From Chelydra serpentina (taxonomy: Eukaryota > Chordata > Testudines > Chelydridae): a stretch of 64,000 nt of DNA. A model generated the notes under the pieces. It did not search any database. It saw only the letters and a list, made by a program, of their open reading frames with translations, and was not told the DNA's origin. Within the stretch, counting starts at the first letter, position 1. Every line of letters begins with the position of its first letter. Below, in pieces: positions 22,359 through 34,574 of this stretch. Where the stretch lies: NCBI GenBank assembly GCA_037349315.1, contig JBAIAC010000001.1, forward strand, positions 9,314,501 to 9,378,500, read 5' to 3'. The translations under genes were made by a program, and so were the position numbers.

Positions 22359-23096
22359 GGCCTGGTCTACAATACACAATTATTTCTGAATTAGCCGCGT
22401 TATACCGAATTAAAACTGAATCCATCCACACAACCAACCCTGTTATGTCGAAATTAGTGGCTCTTAAATCTGGTTTCTGTACTCCACCTCAGCAAGGGAA
22501 GTAGCGCTAAATTCGGCATCGCTGTTCTGGATTTGAGGTACTGTGGACGCAATTCGATGCTATTGGCATTCTGGGAGCTATCCCAGAATGCTCCATTGTG
22601 ACAACTCTGGACAGCACTTTCAACTCTGATGCACTAGCCAGGTAGTCAGGAAAAGCCCCAGGAACGTTTGAATTTGGCCAGCATGGCGAGCTCATCAGCA
22701 CAGGAGTTCATGCAGAGCTCATCAGCACAGGTGACTGTGCAGTCCCAGAATCGCAAGAGAGCTCCAGCATAGACCAAATGGGAGGTACTAGAGCTGATCG
22801 CAGTATGGGGAGAAGTATCTGAGCAGGCAGAACTCGGTTAAAAAAAACCTGAATGCTGTTCAAAAAACTGGAATTCTTAATCCAGAATTCCAATGGGCAG
22901 CAGAGACTGCAGGAACTGTGGGATAGCTACCCACAGTGCACCACTCGCTCCCAAAGTCGATGCTAGTCACGGTATTGTGGACGCACTGCCCCGAATTCAT
23001 GCACTTAGTGGGGACACACAAGATCGAATGTATAATATCACTTCCGAAAAATCGAATAGAGTAATTTCGATATAATTTCATACTGTAGACGTACCC
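22359..23096 (+). mobile_element. Internally deleted PIF/Harbinger element
   Basis: Exact TAA copies flank it (22356-22358 and 23097-23099). Ends GGCCTGGTCTACAATAC and CTGTAGACGTACCC are inverted repeats like those of the palindromic MITEs in this window. It still holds the start of a Myb/SANT-like gene (22683-22842), which ties the MITEs to Harbinger. No nuclease sequence remains. Confidence 0.85.
22683..22842 (+). pseudogene. Harbinger Myb/SANT-like DNA-binding protein, N-terminal remnant
   Basis: From the ATG at 22683 the frame reads MASSSAQEFMQSSSAQ, a short Ser/Gln-rich leader with an internal duplication of SSSAQ. Then come QSQNRKRAPA, a TAG, and TKWEVLELIAVWGE. The last part is the first helix of a Myb/SANT-like domain, and the TAG stands where the conserved Trp codon is expected (TGG to TAG). 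The sequence then loses the family match within about 40 bases. In PIF/Harbinger elements the Myb-like partner binds the element and recruits the nuclease to DNA. This copy cannot encode a functional domain. Confidence 0.75.
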
Positions 23097-23642
23097 TAAA
23101 TAATACATCTGGGGAGGAGGGTAAATTTGCCTGGGGGCTACTGCCTGGTTGAAGCGAACTAGATGGGAGTTCTAGCTGAAGGAGGAGAGCAATCAGACTG
23201 GTGGGAGACACTGACTGGCTAGGAAAGGGGAGAGTCACAGTGGGTGGTGGGGTGGGGGTTGTTGGATGGTTAATGGAAGGAAGTAAACTGTGGACAGGAA
23301 ATCAGGCACAGAATCAGGCAGGAAGTTGTCACACTGAATCACAGCAGTGGTCCATCTGCTCCAGAATCCTGCCTTTTGGCAGTTGCCAGTGCCAGCACAT
23401 TCAGAAGAAAACTCTGCAGTGGCAGTTATTGGATAAGCGTCCCGCAGATAAAGTTTCCTCATAACACAATCCTCCATAGTTTATGCCCCAGAGGTTATGG
23501 GTTTTTATCCCTCCCCAGCTCTTGTTTATTTAAACAAATTACTATTATCCATAATACAATTTTTAATACGTTTTGGATTCCCGGGCCCAGATATTTAAAA
23601 GGTATTCAGGTGTTGCTGTGCTCAGCATTGCAATACCTAACT

Positions 23643-23786
23643 GATTTAGGAGCCTAAAATCTCATTTTCAGAAGGGTTTTAGACATTTAGGAGCCATCAC
23701 TGCCATGACATCCTTGGGGAAACTCCTTTTCTCCTTCCTTCGGTCTTTAAATATGGTACTATTCATTTTAATACATACATACACAC
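23643..23786. repeat. 144-bp direct duplication, copy 1
   Basis: Matches 25257-25400 at an offset of 1614 bp with two differences that I can see. It starts GATTTAGGAGCCTAAAATCT and ends in ATACATACATACACAC. Confidence 0.93.
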
Positions 23787-23964
23787 ACAAATATAACCAA
23801 CACAAATCTGTTAAGAGCACCTTTAAAAAAATCCACAACCATTATTAGAAGAAACTGATAACAGCAGTAGAATCAGAAATCTTCACAATATTTCATGAGA
23901 ACAAAACAAGTTATTTAGAAAAGTCAACAGAACCTTAGACTAATGGTTCAGGAAACTTTGCTAA

Positions 23965-24190
23965 AACCTGGTCTACACAGCTTTTGTATCAGTATAATTA
24001 TTTCAGTTAGGGATGGATTTTTTAACTGACCGTTATTATACCAGTGTAAAGATGATCTATACTGGTATAAGCATATTCTTCTTCCCTTGTGGGAATAAGC
24101 TATACCAGTATAAGCACATTTATACTGGTTTAACTGTTGTCCATACTATAGTGGTATAGTTAAAGCTGCATACAAAAACTATACAAGCCT
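23965..24190. mobile_element. Harbinger-type MITE
   Basis: Flanked by TAA (23962-23964 and 24191-24193). Ends AACCTGGTCTACAC and CTATACAAGCCT. Internal inverted copies of TATACTGGTATAA / TTATACCAGT. Confidence 0.7.
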
Positions 24191-25256
24191 TAAGATAACC
24201 TGAAACATCACAGGGGAAAACATACATACACACACATTGCACGTGCGTGCACACATACATGTCTCTTGGGGGAGAAACAGACGAAACCACATGCAAGACA
24301 GAAGTTTGCATGAAGCCACTCATTTGAAACACATCTGTTTAATATATTTAGAGAAGGAAAAGAAAATCTTCAATGTGCAATCAGTTTCCCAAGCAGATGG
24401 TTATATGATTTCAGAATAAGGAGTTTACATCATGTGGTAAAAATTGACCTGCAATTTCATCACAAAGCTTTTTCAAAACCTGTTCCTCACTGCACTGCCA
24501 TTAGAGCAGTGTCATTTCCCAAACTGGAAGGAAATAATTAGCTGCCGTGTCGCTGTAACATTCTCTAGCACCGCGCAATCTTTTAAAATGTTTCTTTTCT
24601 TGGCTTATGATTTTTTTAAAAAAGTATATACTTCTCAGCTGGCAACCAGGATGGGGCTGGATTGCCTGCAGAGCTGATGATAAAATACTGAGCTTTTAAA
24701 ATACAGACTGCTGGTTTGAATCTTGCCTGAGTTAAAAGATGACTGAAAGTTAACATCTGGTGACAACCGTGAAATGATCTGATTATTTCAATCCAGTTTC
24801 GTGGGCACTTGTTCACATCTCATAAACCAAAGCCACAATTGGCATATTTGTTGGCAGTCTCAGCAGGCCAGGAACTAGCTAGACAGGGAGACCTAACTAC
24901 TCCACTTCAGAGTTGAGAGTAGTTATTTCCTCTGACTAGAGATGGCTGAAATACATTGCCAAGGCAACTTGGGAAGTTGCTCACACTGTACTGGATCTAT
25001 AGAGCCAGTCTTCAGAGCTGACTGGCAGCTTTCACAAGCACCTATATCTACATAAAATCAGTGTCAATGAACAATCATTTAATTCTTCACATCTCTCTCT
25101 CCTGTACTATATCTGTTGTGGATTTAGTATGAAGGCTTAAAGTCTAGTTGATGATAAAACAACATTTCCTGTTTAATAGAGAGCACTTTTTTTTCTCCTC
25201 TTCTATGGTAAAATACTCTTTTCTTTTCCCTTTGTCATGCACTCCCTTCCCCTCCA

Positions 25257-25400
25257 GATTTAGGAGCCTAAAATCTCATTTTCAGAAGGGTTTTAGACAT
25301 TTAGGAGCCATCACTGCCACGACATCCTTGGGGAAACTCCTTTTGTCCTTCCTTCGGTCTTTAAATATGGTACTATTCATTTTAATACATACATACACAC
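25257..25400. repeat. 144-bp direct duplication, copy 2
   Basis: Second copy of 23643-23786. Immediately after it the text reads CATGACATCCTT, which also occurs inside the duplicated unit. Confidence 0.93.
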
Positions 25401-27949
25401 CATGACATCCTTTACAAAAGTGTGCTCAAGAGAGGAAGTACCTACACAGCATTATTATAGCAAAGGTGAGGGAAACCAGAAAACATGCTGGTTTTTTGAA
25501 GGTTTGCAATTCTGATAGATTAACAGCTTGGAGCTCTACGGCTGATGTGGTATAAATTCAAATCCTTCCTAAATGAGGCAAAATAATCTTCACAGGCAGT
25601 GTATAAATAACTGACAGGAAATCATGAAGTTGAGATGAGGTAAAGCTGTCACTCAGATTTTCAGTAAAAGTGTACTTCATAAGTATTAATCCTTTTCAAA
25701 AATATCCCTTTCCAGGTTTTGGTTGCAGGCTGAAAGGCAAGAGAGGATTGCCTTGGTTTACAAAAGAGATTGATTCCAAAATTTGTTTATTAACTACATG
25801 CATTTTTAAAGGGATTTTTGCATAAAAATGTTGGCTTGGCCAGACTAGGCTGGCAGGAAGTCAGATTACCCTGGTGTGGGCCAACTCCATTGGTTCACTG
25901 TGTCTAGGAGAGAGAACTATGGTCCCTTCCACTCTGAAAGGAAGGCTAAAACAAAGTTAAACTTTTGATAAGTTACCTCTCCTGCCATTAAATCAAAGTA
26001 CAGGCTGGGCTGGCACCAAAGTTCAGGATGTTAACTGCTAACTTGCAGATCCCATGAGATGTCACTCATGGCTTTCCGGCTTTTAGACATGATTCTATTA
26101 AACTTGTAGGTAATTTACAACAGAGGTCCTAATCTGCTTGCAGCCAACTGGGAGAAACAAGGGATACAGACTGAGATCCTCAGTTGAAGAGGCAGCCTTC
26201 ATAATGTTTCCTCCATTTCCATTCACTGTCACTATGGCCTACCACTGGAAAAGCAGGGAATGCAGTACTATAGACAGGTGCTCCTGCAAAAATACTAAAG
26301 AATGGCAATAAAACCCAAGAACAAAACTAAAGCATGAGCATCAGCCACAAACTGAAGTATCTTGTTTCAAGATCTTGTTTCAGGGAAAAGACTGGAAGAT
26401 GCTGGGAAAGGGGAGAATCATAGGCACAAAATTGTATAATATTGCAATTTACAAGGCAGAGAGAAAACACAGTTGTGCAGTGGCAGCAAGCAAAGCCACA
26501 GGAAATTGATTTATGTTTTAAAAACAAAGCTAAGCTAAAAGGAGTTGAAGTGTGAAAATTTCAAGTTCAGAAATGAGCCAATCTCATTCCTAGGTCTTAG
26601 AAACACTTTCCATTACTTGACCCAGTTTGAGCTACTGCTTTCATGTTATAGTACTTTTTGTCTGAACTCAAGGACCAAGCTTTTCAGAAGTGACTAGTTT
26701 GGCTGCCTCTGTTTCTGGATGCTCATCCTCTAACAACTTCTTGGGACGTATGCATAGGAGTATTCAGTATGTTTTTAATATAAAGGTGTCTCAGGTTGAG
26801 CACCCAAAAATCACTATTTGAAAACCTTGACCCACGTGGACAAAATGCATCCCTATTCACTCCACCAAATTCATCAGGAATGAATTTATCCCCTTATATA
26901 TAGGTACTACAATTCACTATAAATAATGAGGCACCACTAAAATGCCTTGTCATGGGTTCACACCAGAGCTGGTTAAAAAAAAATTGTGACAGGGCAGTTT
27001 CAAAGTTTTGCACAAAACATGTCCCTTTTCTGTCCAAAAATATCAGAATGAGAAATTTTTCAATCAGCTCAAGTTATCATGCAAGCAGGAATATGCAACC
27101 TTCAAGTGTTATACACAAATCTTCTGCAGTTGTTATGAAGATGAAAGCAAAAAAACAAACAAAAAACAAGCCCCACTGGTTTCACACAAATATCCCCCTA
27201 TGCACTTACATACACAACAGTGGCTTAAAGAGTTTTCTAATGTCTTTTAAATTGCTTTACAATAAAAATTAATATTAAAATAAATATCTAATGATACACA
27301 AACCACAAGAGTAAAAACAACAGAACTAGCACCAAATATTTAAACAACGTGCCCCTTCTTGGAAACAACTTCACTTCTTACAGCTTGCCAAGCGTTCCAC
27401 TGATTTAGATGCTCTGAAACAGTTATAGTTAGTGTAAACATTAGAGATTTAAACAAAGTAGAAAATAAAGCACAGCTGACTTGTAAGAGCAGCTTTGTTT
27501 TCTATATTTCTTCAGTCAGGAATGACAAGCCCATTTGCAACTTCAGATAATATATGGGGCATAGCACTGTGTACAATATTTTGAGAAATCAGCCATGGTG
27601 TGGCTGTGGGTTCATGCACCCTTACTTTGTTTTCCCACTTCTGTAGTAAATGTGATGTGTTGCACCGGAGCTCCTAGCTGCTTAGTCCTGTCTATGTTGT
27701 AAGCCTCTCCAAGTTGGCTTTTCCGGTTCTCTCGCTGTTATGGGGCTGCTAATGTGCCTGGTTAACTGTTAGTAAGTGAAACAGAGTATCCTGGGAGCCT
27801 TCAGTCTTTATGAAATGGGGAAGCCCAATATATCAGAAGGATTATGGCAACTAATAATATCCTTTAAATAGCCTTCTATACACTAATTAGTATTAGGTAC
27901 CCACTACCCATCAAATCCACGCACCATACAGCATGAATGGAACCACAAG
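25401..27949. other. Intronic sequence, no feature recognised
   Basis: AT-rich; only short chance open frames. No TE family or exon recognised. Confidence 0.35.
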
Positions 27950-28580
27950 GCTTCCAACTTTCAAAGAATGGAAGAATCTATGGGAGAAAGGAAACATTTG
28001 CTCCATGTGCAGTGGCAGTAAAAAAGATAACAAAGTTGGGAACTATTAGGAAAAGGATAGCTAATAAAACAGAATATATAATAACACCGCTATATAAATC
28101 CATGGTACGGCCACACCTTGCATACTGCGTGCAGTTCTGGTCACCCCTTTTCAAAAAGATATATTAGAAATGGAAAAGGTACAGAAGGGCAACAAAAATG
28201 ATTAAGGTATGGAACAGCTTCCATATGAGGAGAGATTAAAGAGATTGGGTGTATTCATCTTGGAAAAGAGACTACTAAAGGGGGATATTATCATAAATGG
28301 TGTGGAGAAAAAGTGTTATTTACTCCTTCACATAACACAAGAACCAGGGGTCACCCAGTGAAATTAATAGGGAGCAGGTTTAAAACAAACAAATGGAAGT
28401 ACTTCTTCACACAACGCACAAAGAACCTGTGGAACTCATTGCCAGGGAATGTTATGAAGACCAAAAGTATAAATGGGTTCAAAAAAGAACTGGATAAGTG
28501 GTCCATCAATAGCTATTAGCCAAGATGGTCAGGGATACTGCACTAGATGGACCCAGTATGGTCATTCTTATGGTGGGATT
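27950..28580 (+). mobile_element. Older CR1-group LINE fragment, ORF2 C-terminus and 3' end
   Basis: Frames give MVRPHLAYCVQFWSPLFKK, then the next-frame equivalent of the [17 protein letters not shown] stretch (28313-28519). The same positions in the young CR1 read [15 protein letters not shown] and [16 protein letters not shown]. It ends near TGGACCCAGTATGGTCATTC. Several frameshifts; a different and older subfamily. Confidence 0.8.
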
Positions 28581-28619
28581 ATAACTCTCAGGATACAACT
28601 CTCCGTTGCTTTGTACCTT

Positions 28620-28760
28620 TGGGCAGTTATTTACCTCTGTGCAGAGTGATCACACAATGATACCATCCTGTTTAGCCAAGGTCACACAGGGAACCTACAG
28701 CAGACCTGGGAACTGAACCCAGACCTTCTAAGTCTCAGGCCAATACCTTCACCACAAGAT
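28620..28760 (-). mobile_element. MIR-like SINE fragment, antisense
   Basis: Contains AAGGTCACACAGGGAACC, GAACTGAACCCAGACCTTC and TAAGTCTCAGGCCAATACC, typical of a MIR read on the minus strand. Confidence 0.6.
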
Positions 28761-28769
28761 TCTTCTTCC

Positions 28770-30850
28770 TCTGCAAAGCAAATGTTCCCTTTATAAAAGC
28801 TTGTCCAAAAGAAGGTAATTGGCATCTGAAGTGTGCAAAATAACACACAGAGGATTTCATTCATTCTTACATACAAAGGGAATTTAAAATACATACCACA
28901 CACCAAAAAACAAAGTTATTTTGTAGTTCCTCAAAAGCAAGTATTCAGAGTTAGATGAAATGCCTCAAAAAATCAACAAATTCATCACATTGTTGTCCAA
29001 ATTACTATGTGAGGTTTTCTACAAAATTAAAACAAATGCCTCTAGAGAACTAGTATTTTTTCTGCTTGCAGGTAACTTACTGTATTCTCTTTCTGGTACA
29101 CCCACCCTTTTATTTTAATGATCCTAGTTTGGTACTTTGATGAGCTGTGTGTTGATCACTTCATTATTTTCTTTTTTTATACCACTTTTGTCTTGCTCTA
29201 AAGATGGTATTTCTCCCTCTGTTTACTTTAATAGATTAGGAAGGGATTAATGAAGCTAATTCTATTAACAAAATGGCTATTCTGTTGAAGACTGCAAATT
29301 ATCAGTGATTCACTTTGACTTCCTCTGCAGCCTTAGCCATAACAAATCCAGGGTAACTGTGACAGTTCTCTGATGTCAACCATGAAGTGCCTCCTGCCCT
29401 CAGTTAGAAAAGGATCCATTGTAGTGCACACTACCTGTATTTAGGACCAGAACGGAAAACTCACTGTCAGACACAAGCTAGCGCAAAACAAACAACTGGA
29501 CACATGCTGCCAGGCAATTTATACTGACTGAAGCAGAGCTAGATTAGGACATAATTGCCTCATGATGAGTGCAGCGACCATAGAGGAAAAACACCAACAT
29601 TCGGTATTGGCATTGCTGTTGCTGTTACCTGTGAAGGTAAAATCTGGAGGGAAGCCCTTCAGCCTGGACTGGTGGACTGAGGGTGTAGAAATAAATACAC
29701 CTTTCACACAATTGCAACTAGGTGTGTATGCGAGTTCTATTGTAGCATTTTTATTTAGGTTTATTCTTCTCTCATTTTTCATAGGCTCTCTTAGGGCTGA
29801 AATAAATTGGAGTTTGGTCTGCTGATGGAATAACTTCACCATCCGAGACTGAATTACAGTGAGAAGTCCAACTCTCATGCCATTTCAATCCCACAAGTGG
29901 CTTCACTGATCGGAAAAACAATGTGAAAATAAAATACTGAGGTGCCTGGGTTTAAGCACAACCTCATCTTGCAAAATCTTATTCAGATGAGTAGTGCAGG
30001 TGAGGTCAACTGGAATACATATAGGTGAGAAACAACTGCTTGCATGAGTAGGTTTTTCCAGGATCAGGCTCCTTAAATTCTAAGCTTGTTGGACCCAACA
30101 CGGCCCCATTAAGTCAATGGTAGTTTTGCCATTGGCTTCAGTGCACTCAGGCCCCTATTTCTTCACAACTGTCTCTTCAGAGCCTACCACATTTTTGGTG
30201 ATTACTGTGATACGCACCGTACCAGTGTAATTATTCCCTCCCCCACACACACGATGTGCAGCAGCACCAGTAAGTCCACAAGTCCCAGAATTCAGATAAC
30301 AGCACTGGTATGAAGTAGAAAATCATCCTAGATAATAAGCAATGGGCACTCCATGTAAACAAATACAAGTACCCCATACCTGGACCCATCTGGCATTACT
30401 GAGCTGAACTTCTGCTGCAGAATGCACAGATGGTTATGCAATGTGAAAGGTGTTTACTAAAATCAGGCTATAGTTACCAACAGATGCTGCATTATAATCC
30501 CTACTTCACGTCTGCCTTGAACATTTCCGTTTATTGTAGTGCTTTAAATGGGTCAAGTTTTTATAGAGGTGCATGTGTGTGACCCTCTTAAGGCATGGGA
30601 TTTCAGTTTGATTTGGATGTTTAGCAGAAGCTTGCTAAACCTTACTCTAATTCCTTAGGCTGAGCTCAGGAGACTTCCAGCCCATTCTTGGGAGATTTCC
30701 AGTACGTCCTGGTTTCAGTTAGCCCAGAAACCTGGGGAGCATCTAGCCTTGCCAGTCGTGCAGTGATTTTAGTTGTTCCTCTTTCAGTCCAGGTTGACAC
30801 AGGAAGCACAGAGATTGTTAGGTCTTTCTCTGCTAGATTAAAGAACCTTT
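28770..30850. other. Intronic sequence, no feature recognised
   Basis: No exon, RNA gene or recognisable TE seen. Confidence 0.35.
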
Positions 30851-30859
30851 TAATACCTA

Positions 30860-30990
30860 GTATTTTTTCCCCAGGAAGGTATTTATACACTGATCAAGTC
30901 ACCTCTCAATCTTCTTTCTGATAAGCTGAACAGAGGAGCTCCATAGGTCTCTCACTGTAAAGTATTTTCTCCAGACCTCGAATCATTTTT
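30860..30990 (-). mobile_element. CR1 LINE fragment, antisense
   Basis: GTCACCTCTCAATCTTCTTT is the antisense of a KRRLRGDL-like coding stretch of CR1 ORF2. It is followed by CTCTCACTGTAAAGTATTTT and CCAGACCTCGAATCATTTTT. Confidence 0.7.
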
Positions 30991-30994
30991 GGAT

Positions 30995-31245
30995 TCTGTT
31001 CTTGGTTCAGTCACTGACACGCTGTGTGACTTTGAGAAAGTCACTTCACCTTTCTGGGCCCCCACTTCCCCTCTCACCATTAGTCTGATTTAGATTGTAA
31101 ACTCCTCAAGACACAGACACTCTCTTATTATGCTGTTATACCAAGGGGCCCTGATCTCCTGTATAACACCTCTATAAGTATCTGGAGCTGCTAGGTACTA
31201 TACTAATATAATTTGCTATAAAACATTAAAGTGGCTATTAAACAT
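30995..31245 (+). mobile_element. MIR/CORE-like SINE
   Basis: TTGGTTCAGTCACTGACACG, GTGACTTTGAGAAAGTCACT, TTTAGATTGTAAACTCCTCA and a 3' region CAAGGGGCCCTGATCTCC follow the MIR/CORE order. Boundaries approximate. Confidence 0.65.
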
Positions 31246-31676
31246 TATTATTGTAACATATCCATAACCTTAAGAAACGTCACACTTGTCACAACGGTGC
31301 TCAACTAGTGCTTCCTGGCAACTGCGGGGACAGAACTTAGACCTTCCTCCATTTGCTGTTCACAGCATGGGACCTATCAATGTTGATTCCATTCAGCAAC
31401 CCGCAGTGGCACATATGCAAACAGGCAGGATAGTAAGAATATCAGTGTAGTTTTTACCACAGAATTCCCAACCTGTATTGAAAGGGCAGTGGTTCATAAA
31501 TTTCCTGTACGTAAATTGCTTGGGAAGGCAGAATAAATTGCCATAACCTTGGGAAGGCACTTTATGGGATGTATGTCTCATGAAAGATCCTTCCTCCACA
31601 AAATCGTTTGGAAAGAGGGTGCTCTTCTTCAGAAATGCATACTTCAATTCAGGAGGTATGTTGCTTCCTCCTCTTA

Positions 31677-31979
31677 GGGCTGGTCTACACTACGGGAGGG
31701 GGGGGGGGTGTCGAAGTAAGGTACGCAACTTCAGCTACGTGAATAACGTAGCTGAAGTCGACGTACCTCGCTCGACTTACCTCGCGGTGTGGACCCTGTA
31801 AAGTCTAAGTCTGGCGCTCCCCCGTCGACTCCGCTTCCTCCTCGCATCGGGCTGGATTACCGGAGTCGACGGGGAGCGCTTCTGGGATCGATTTATCGCG
31901 TCTAGATGAGACGCAATAAATCGATCCCCAGAAGATCGATCGCTACCCACCGAATCGGGCGGGTAGTGTAGACTAGTCC
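31677..31979. mobile_element. Palindromic PIF/Harbinger-type MITE, copy C
   Basis: Exact TTA copies flank it (31674-31676 and 31980-31982). Ends GGGCTGGTCTACACTAC and GTAGTGTAGACTAGTCC. Hairpins around CAGCTACGTGAATAACGTAGCTG and CGCGTCTAGATGAGACGC. Opposite orientation to copy B. Confidence 0.9.
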
Positions 31980-31984
31980 TTAGT

Positions 31985-33857
31985 GGCTTTCCACTTCCAG
32001 CTGGGTTACAGACAGTATAAAAGCCCTATTCACCAGGCATTCTGTGGGAAACTCAGCTGCAAAGTAGTACAGTACCTTACAATCACCCACTAAGGGCCAG
32101 ATCATGGTCCCACTCAAGTCAATGTCACAACCCCCTTTTATTTCAGTGGGCTATGATTCAGCTCTAAATGTGGAAAGAAACTGTAAGAGAAGTCCACAAG
32201 CTGTTTATCCAGAGACAGAGCAATGAACACTTTACACCACTGATGGCACAAAGACTGAACTGGAAAAATTTAACTAGTGTGTGAGGGAGGTTCTTTTTCT
32301 CCTTTTAAACAGTGGTTTTCTGGGTTGTAGTAAAGATGAAAATGATTCACGCACAAGTATGACCTTGCTAACTGTCAGGGCAAACCCCCTTTAAATAAAG
32401 CTCCCTGGGGAGTCTTATAGCTCTCCATGATGTCTGTGTAATATTGCATTGCAGAGTGAGAGTTTTGGCCTGTTTCCATTTCTGACTCCCTGACCTTATC
32501 CAGTGTGCTGGTTGTGGCTCAGTCAGATATGTTGCATTCTAACTTTTCCCATGAGTCTATAGAATTTCTCTTTCGGGTTGTCTCAGATTTTGTTCTCTGC
32601 AAACCACCTACTTTTAAAAAGCCTTTCACTTATTCTAAACTGCAACATTATTTCTCTCCAATCATCCAAGAAAGGAGCCCCCTACAAAAAGTTAAAACAT
32701 TCTACAATATATGAACTAATCAGTCACTAAATAAGAATACAACATGCATTTGAATCTAAATAACTAGAACACAATGGTATAAATATTGATGTTCTCTTGA
32801 TCTACTGTTTTAGCTCACAGACAGGGACAGATGTAAGAATTTCTGGCTGATTTGTCAATTGTTCTTAAAAATTCTTCCAAAAGTGATGTTTTGCATCATT
32901 GGAATTCCACTAGTTTGCACCAAATAGCAATGACATTATTATTATTTTTCTGCGTACTGTAAGAACCTCTAAGGAAGGATTTATACCCTCCTTGCTGGCA
33001 GAAATTTTAAGGCTTCTGCAATCCCTTGGTCCTTAAAACAGAATCTGAGTCAGAGACCAATCTTGGCAATTCTTTCTTTGCAGAGCAGAGCCTTCTCTAT
33101 AATATTGCAGTGGAGGCAGGAGCAGAAAGCCCAGGTGCACTGATCCATTCTAAAGCCCCAGTCCTGCAATCATGTACACAACCTTACTACCTGGAACTAT
33201 GGCAATAATATTAAGCAGTGCTTAAATATTTTCAGGGCCTAAGACCTTTCACTCACTAAACCATGGGCCAAAAAGTTGACCTGCAAAATCTACCTTTTCT
33301 TATTAACTTTGGGATACAATTCTACAGAGTTTGCCTGTATTACATTGTTTTCTAGTGTTCAGTTCTTCATGTGATTAAGATCTCCAAAAAAAAGCTAAAC
33401 CAAAATGAACTCAAAGCCTTTGTTCAGTCAAGAGATGTTTGTGATATTTGATAATGAATAGAAAAAATACATCTTTTAGTTATTTTTCATTAAAATTAAA
33501 CACTAAAAACTTGAAGACTTTAATTCTACTATCCGTCTCATCTAGTCATGTTTACCATATTTTTGATAAATATTTTTTAAAATGACACCCATTTGAGACC
33601 ATTATTTTTAGCATAATAATCACATAATGGCAAACAAATAGATATTTGCTTATAACCATCAATATTTGCTCAGAGGTTTTGAGAAAATTCTCCTTTTGGG
33701 ATTGGATTTTCCATACTTCTTATCTGCCAGAAAGTGGGGTGTTGGGGTTTTTTTGTTTGTTTGTTTTTAAATAAATTTGGTGGAGACTGTTTTGGAGTTA
33801 TGTAATGCTAATGCACATATTTTTTCTATTGTGCATTATTGTCTATTTCTCCCTCTG
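31985..33857. other. Intronic sequence, no feature recognised
   Basis: Nothing recognised apart from a (GTTT)n tract near 33748-33770. Confidence 0.35.
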
Positions 33858-33865
33858 AGGAGAAG

Positions 33866-34163
33866 CGGCTCCCGAGCCCCTCTGCCGGAGCCAGGCTGGG
33901 GGGGGAGGGGCGCTTTTAAAGGCCCGCGGCTCCCCGCAGCGGCAGGGGCCACAGGCCTTTAAAAGCGCCCCCCAGCCCCGGTGCCGGAGCCGGGCTCGGG
34001 TGGGAATTTAAAAGGCCCGCAGCTGCAAGAGCTGCGGGCCTTTTCAATCCCCGCCCGAGCCCCGCTGCCCTTTAAAGTGCCACTGGGTGAGTACAGGGGG
34101 GAGCGGGGAGGCGCCTTTTTATAGCGCCGCTCCCCCTGTGCTCTAAACCTGGCTACGCCACTG
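33866..34163. mobile_element. GC-rich hAT-like element, right end only clear
   Basis: The right end CCTGGCTACGCCACTG is the complement of the left end of the 2303-2558 element. The interior has repeated TTTAAAAGGCCCGC / GGGCCTTT hairpins. Possible 8-bp flanks are AGGAGAAG (33858-33865) and AGGAGAGG (34164-34171), but the left end does not show the expected inverted repeat, so it may be truncated. Confidence 0.6.
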
Positions 34164-34568
34164 AGGAGAGGCTGAGGGAACTGGGATTGTTTAGCCTGCA
34201 GAAGAGAAGAATGAGGGGGGATTTGATAGCTGCTTTCAACTACCTGAAAGGGGGTTCCAAAGAGGATGGATCTAGACTGTTCTCAGTGGTAGAAGATGAC
34301 AGAACAAGGAGTAATGGTCTCAAGTTGCAGAGGGGGAGGTTTAGGTTGGATATTAGGAAAAACTTTTTCACTAGTAGGGTGGTGAAGAACTGGAATGGGT
34401 TACCTAGGGAGGTGGTGGAATCTCCTTCCTTAGAGGTTTTTAAGGTCAGGCTTGACAAAGCCCTGGCTGGGATGATTTAGTTGGGGTTGGTCCTGCTTTG
34501 AGCATGGGGTTGGACTAGATGACCTCCTGAGGTCCCTTCCAACCCTGAGATTCTATGATTCTATGATT
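34164..34568 (+). mobile_element. 5'-truncated CR1 copy, ORF2 C-terminus and 3' end
   Basis: Line-for-line match to 39324-39728 (offset 5160) with very few differences, for example AAGAACTGG for AAGCACTGG and GCATGGGG for GCAGGCGG. Contains an open frame (34187-34480) for the ORF2 C-terminus, ending LDKALAGMI as in the full copy. Ends in the ATTCTATG repeat. The 5' junction is flush with the end of the hAT element at 34163. Confidence 0.93.
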
Positions 34569-34574
34569 TGTTAA

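Noticed and set aside
26952..27272. 106-codon open frame
   Set aside because: AT-rich, Lys/Asn/Ser-biased, no homology seen, two frames overlap.
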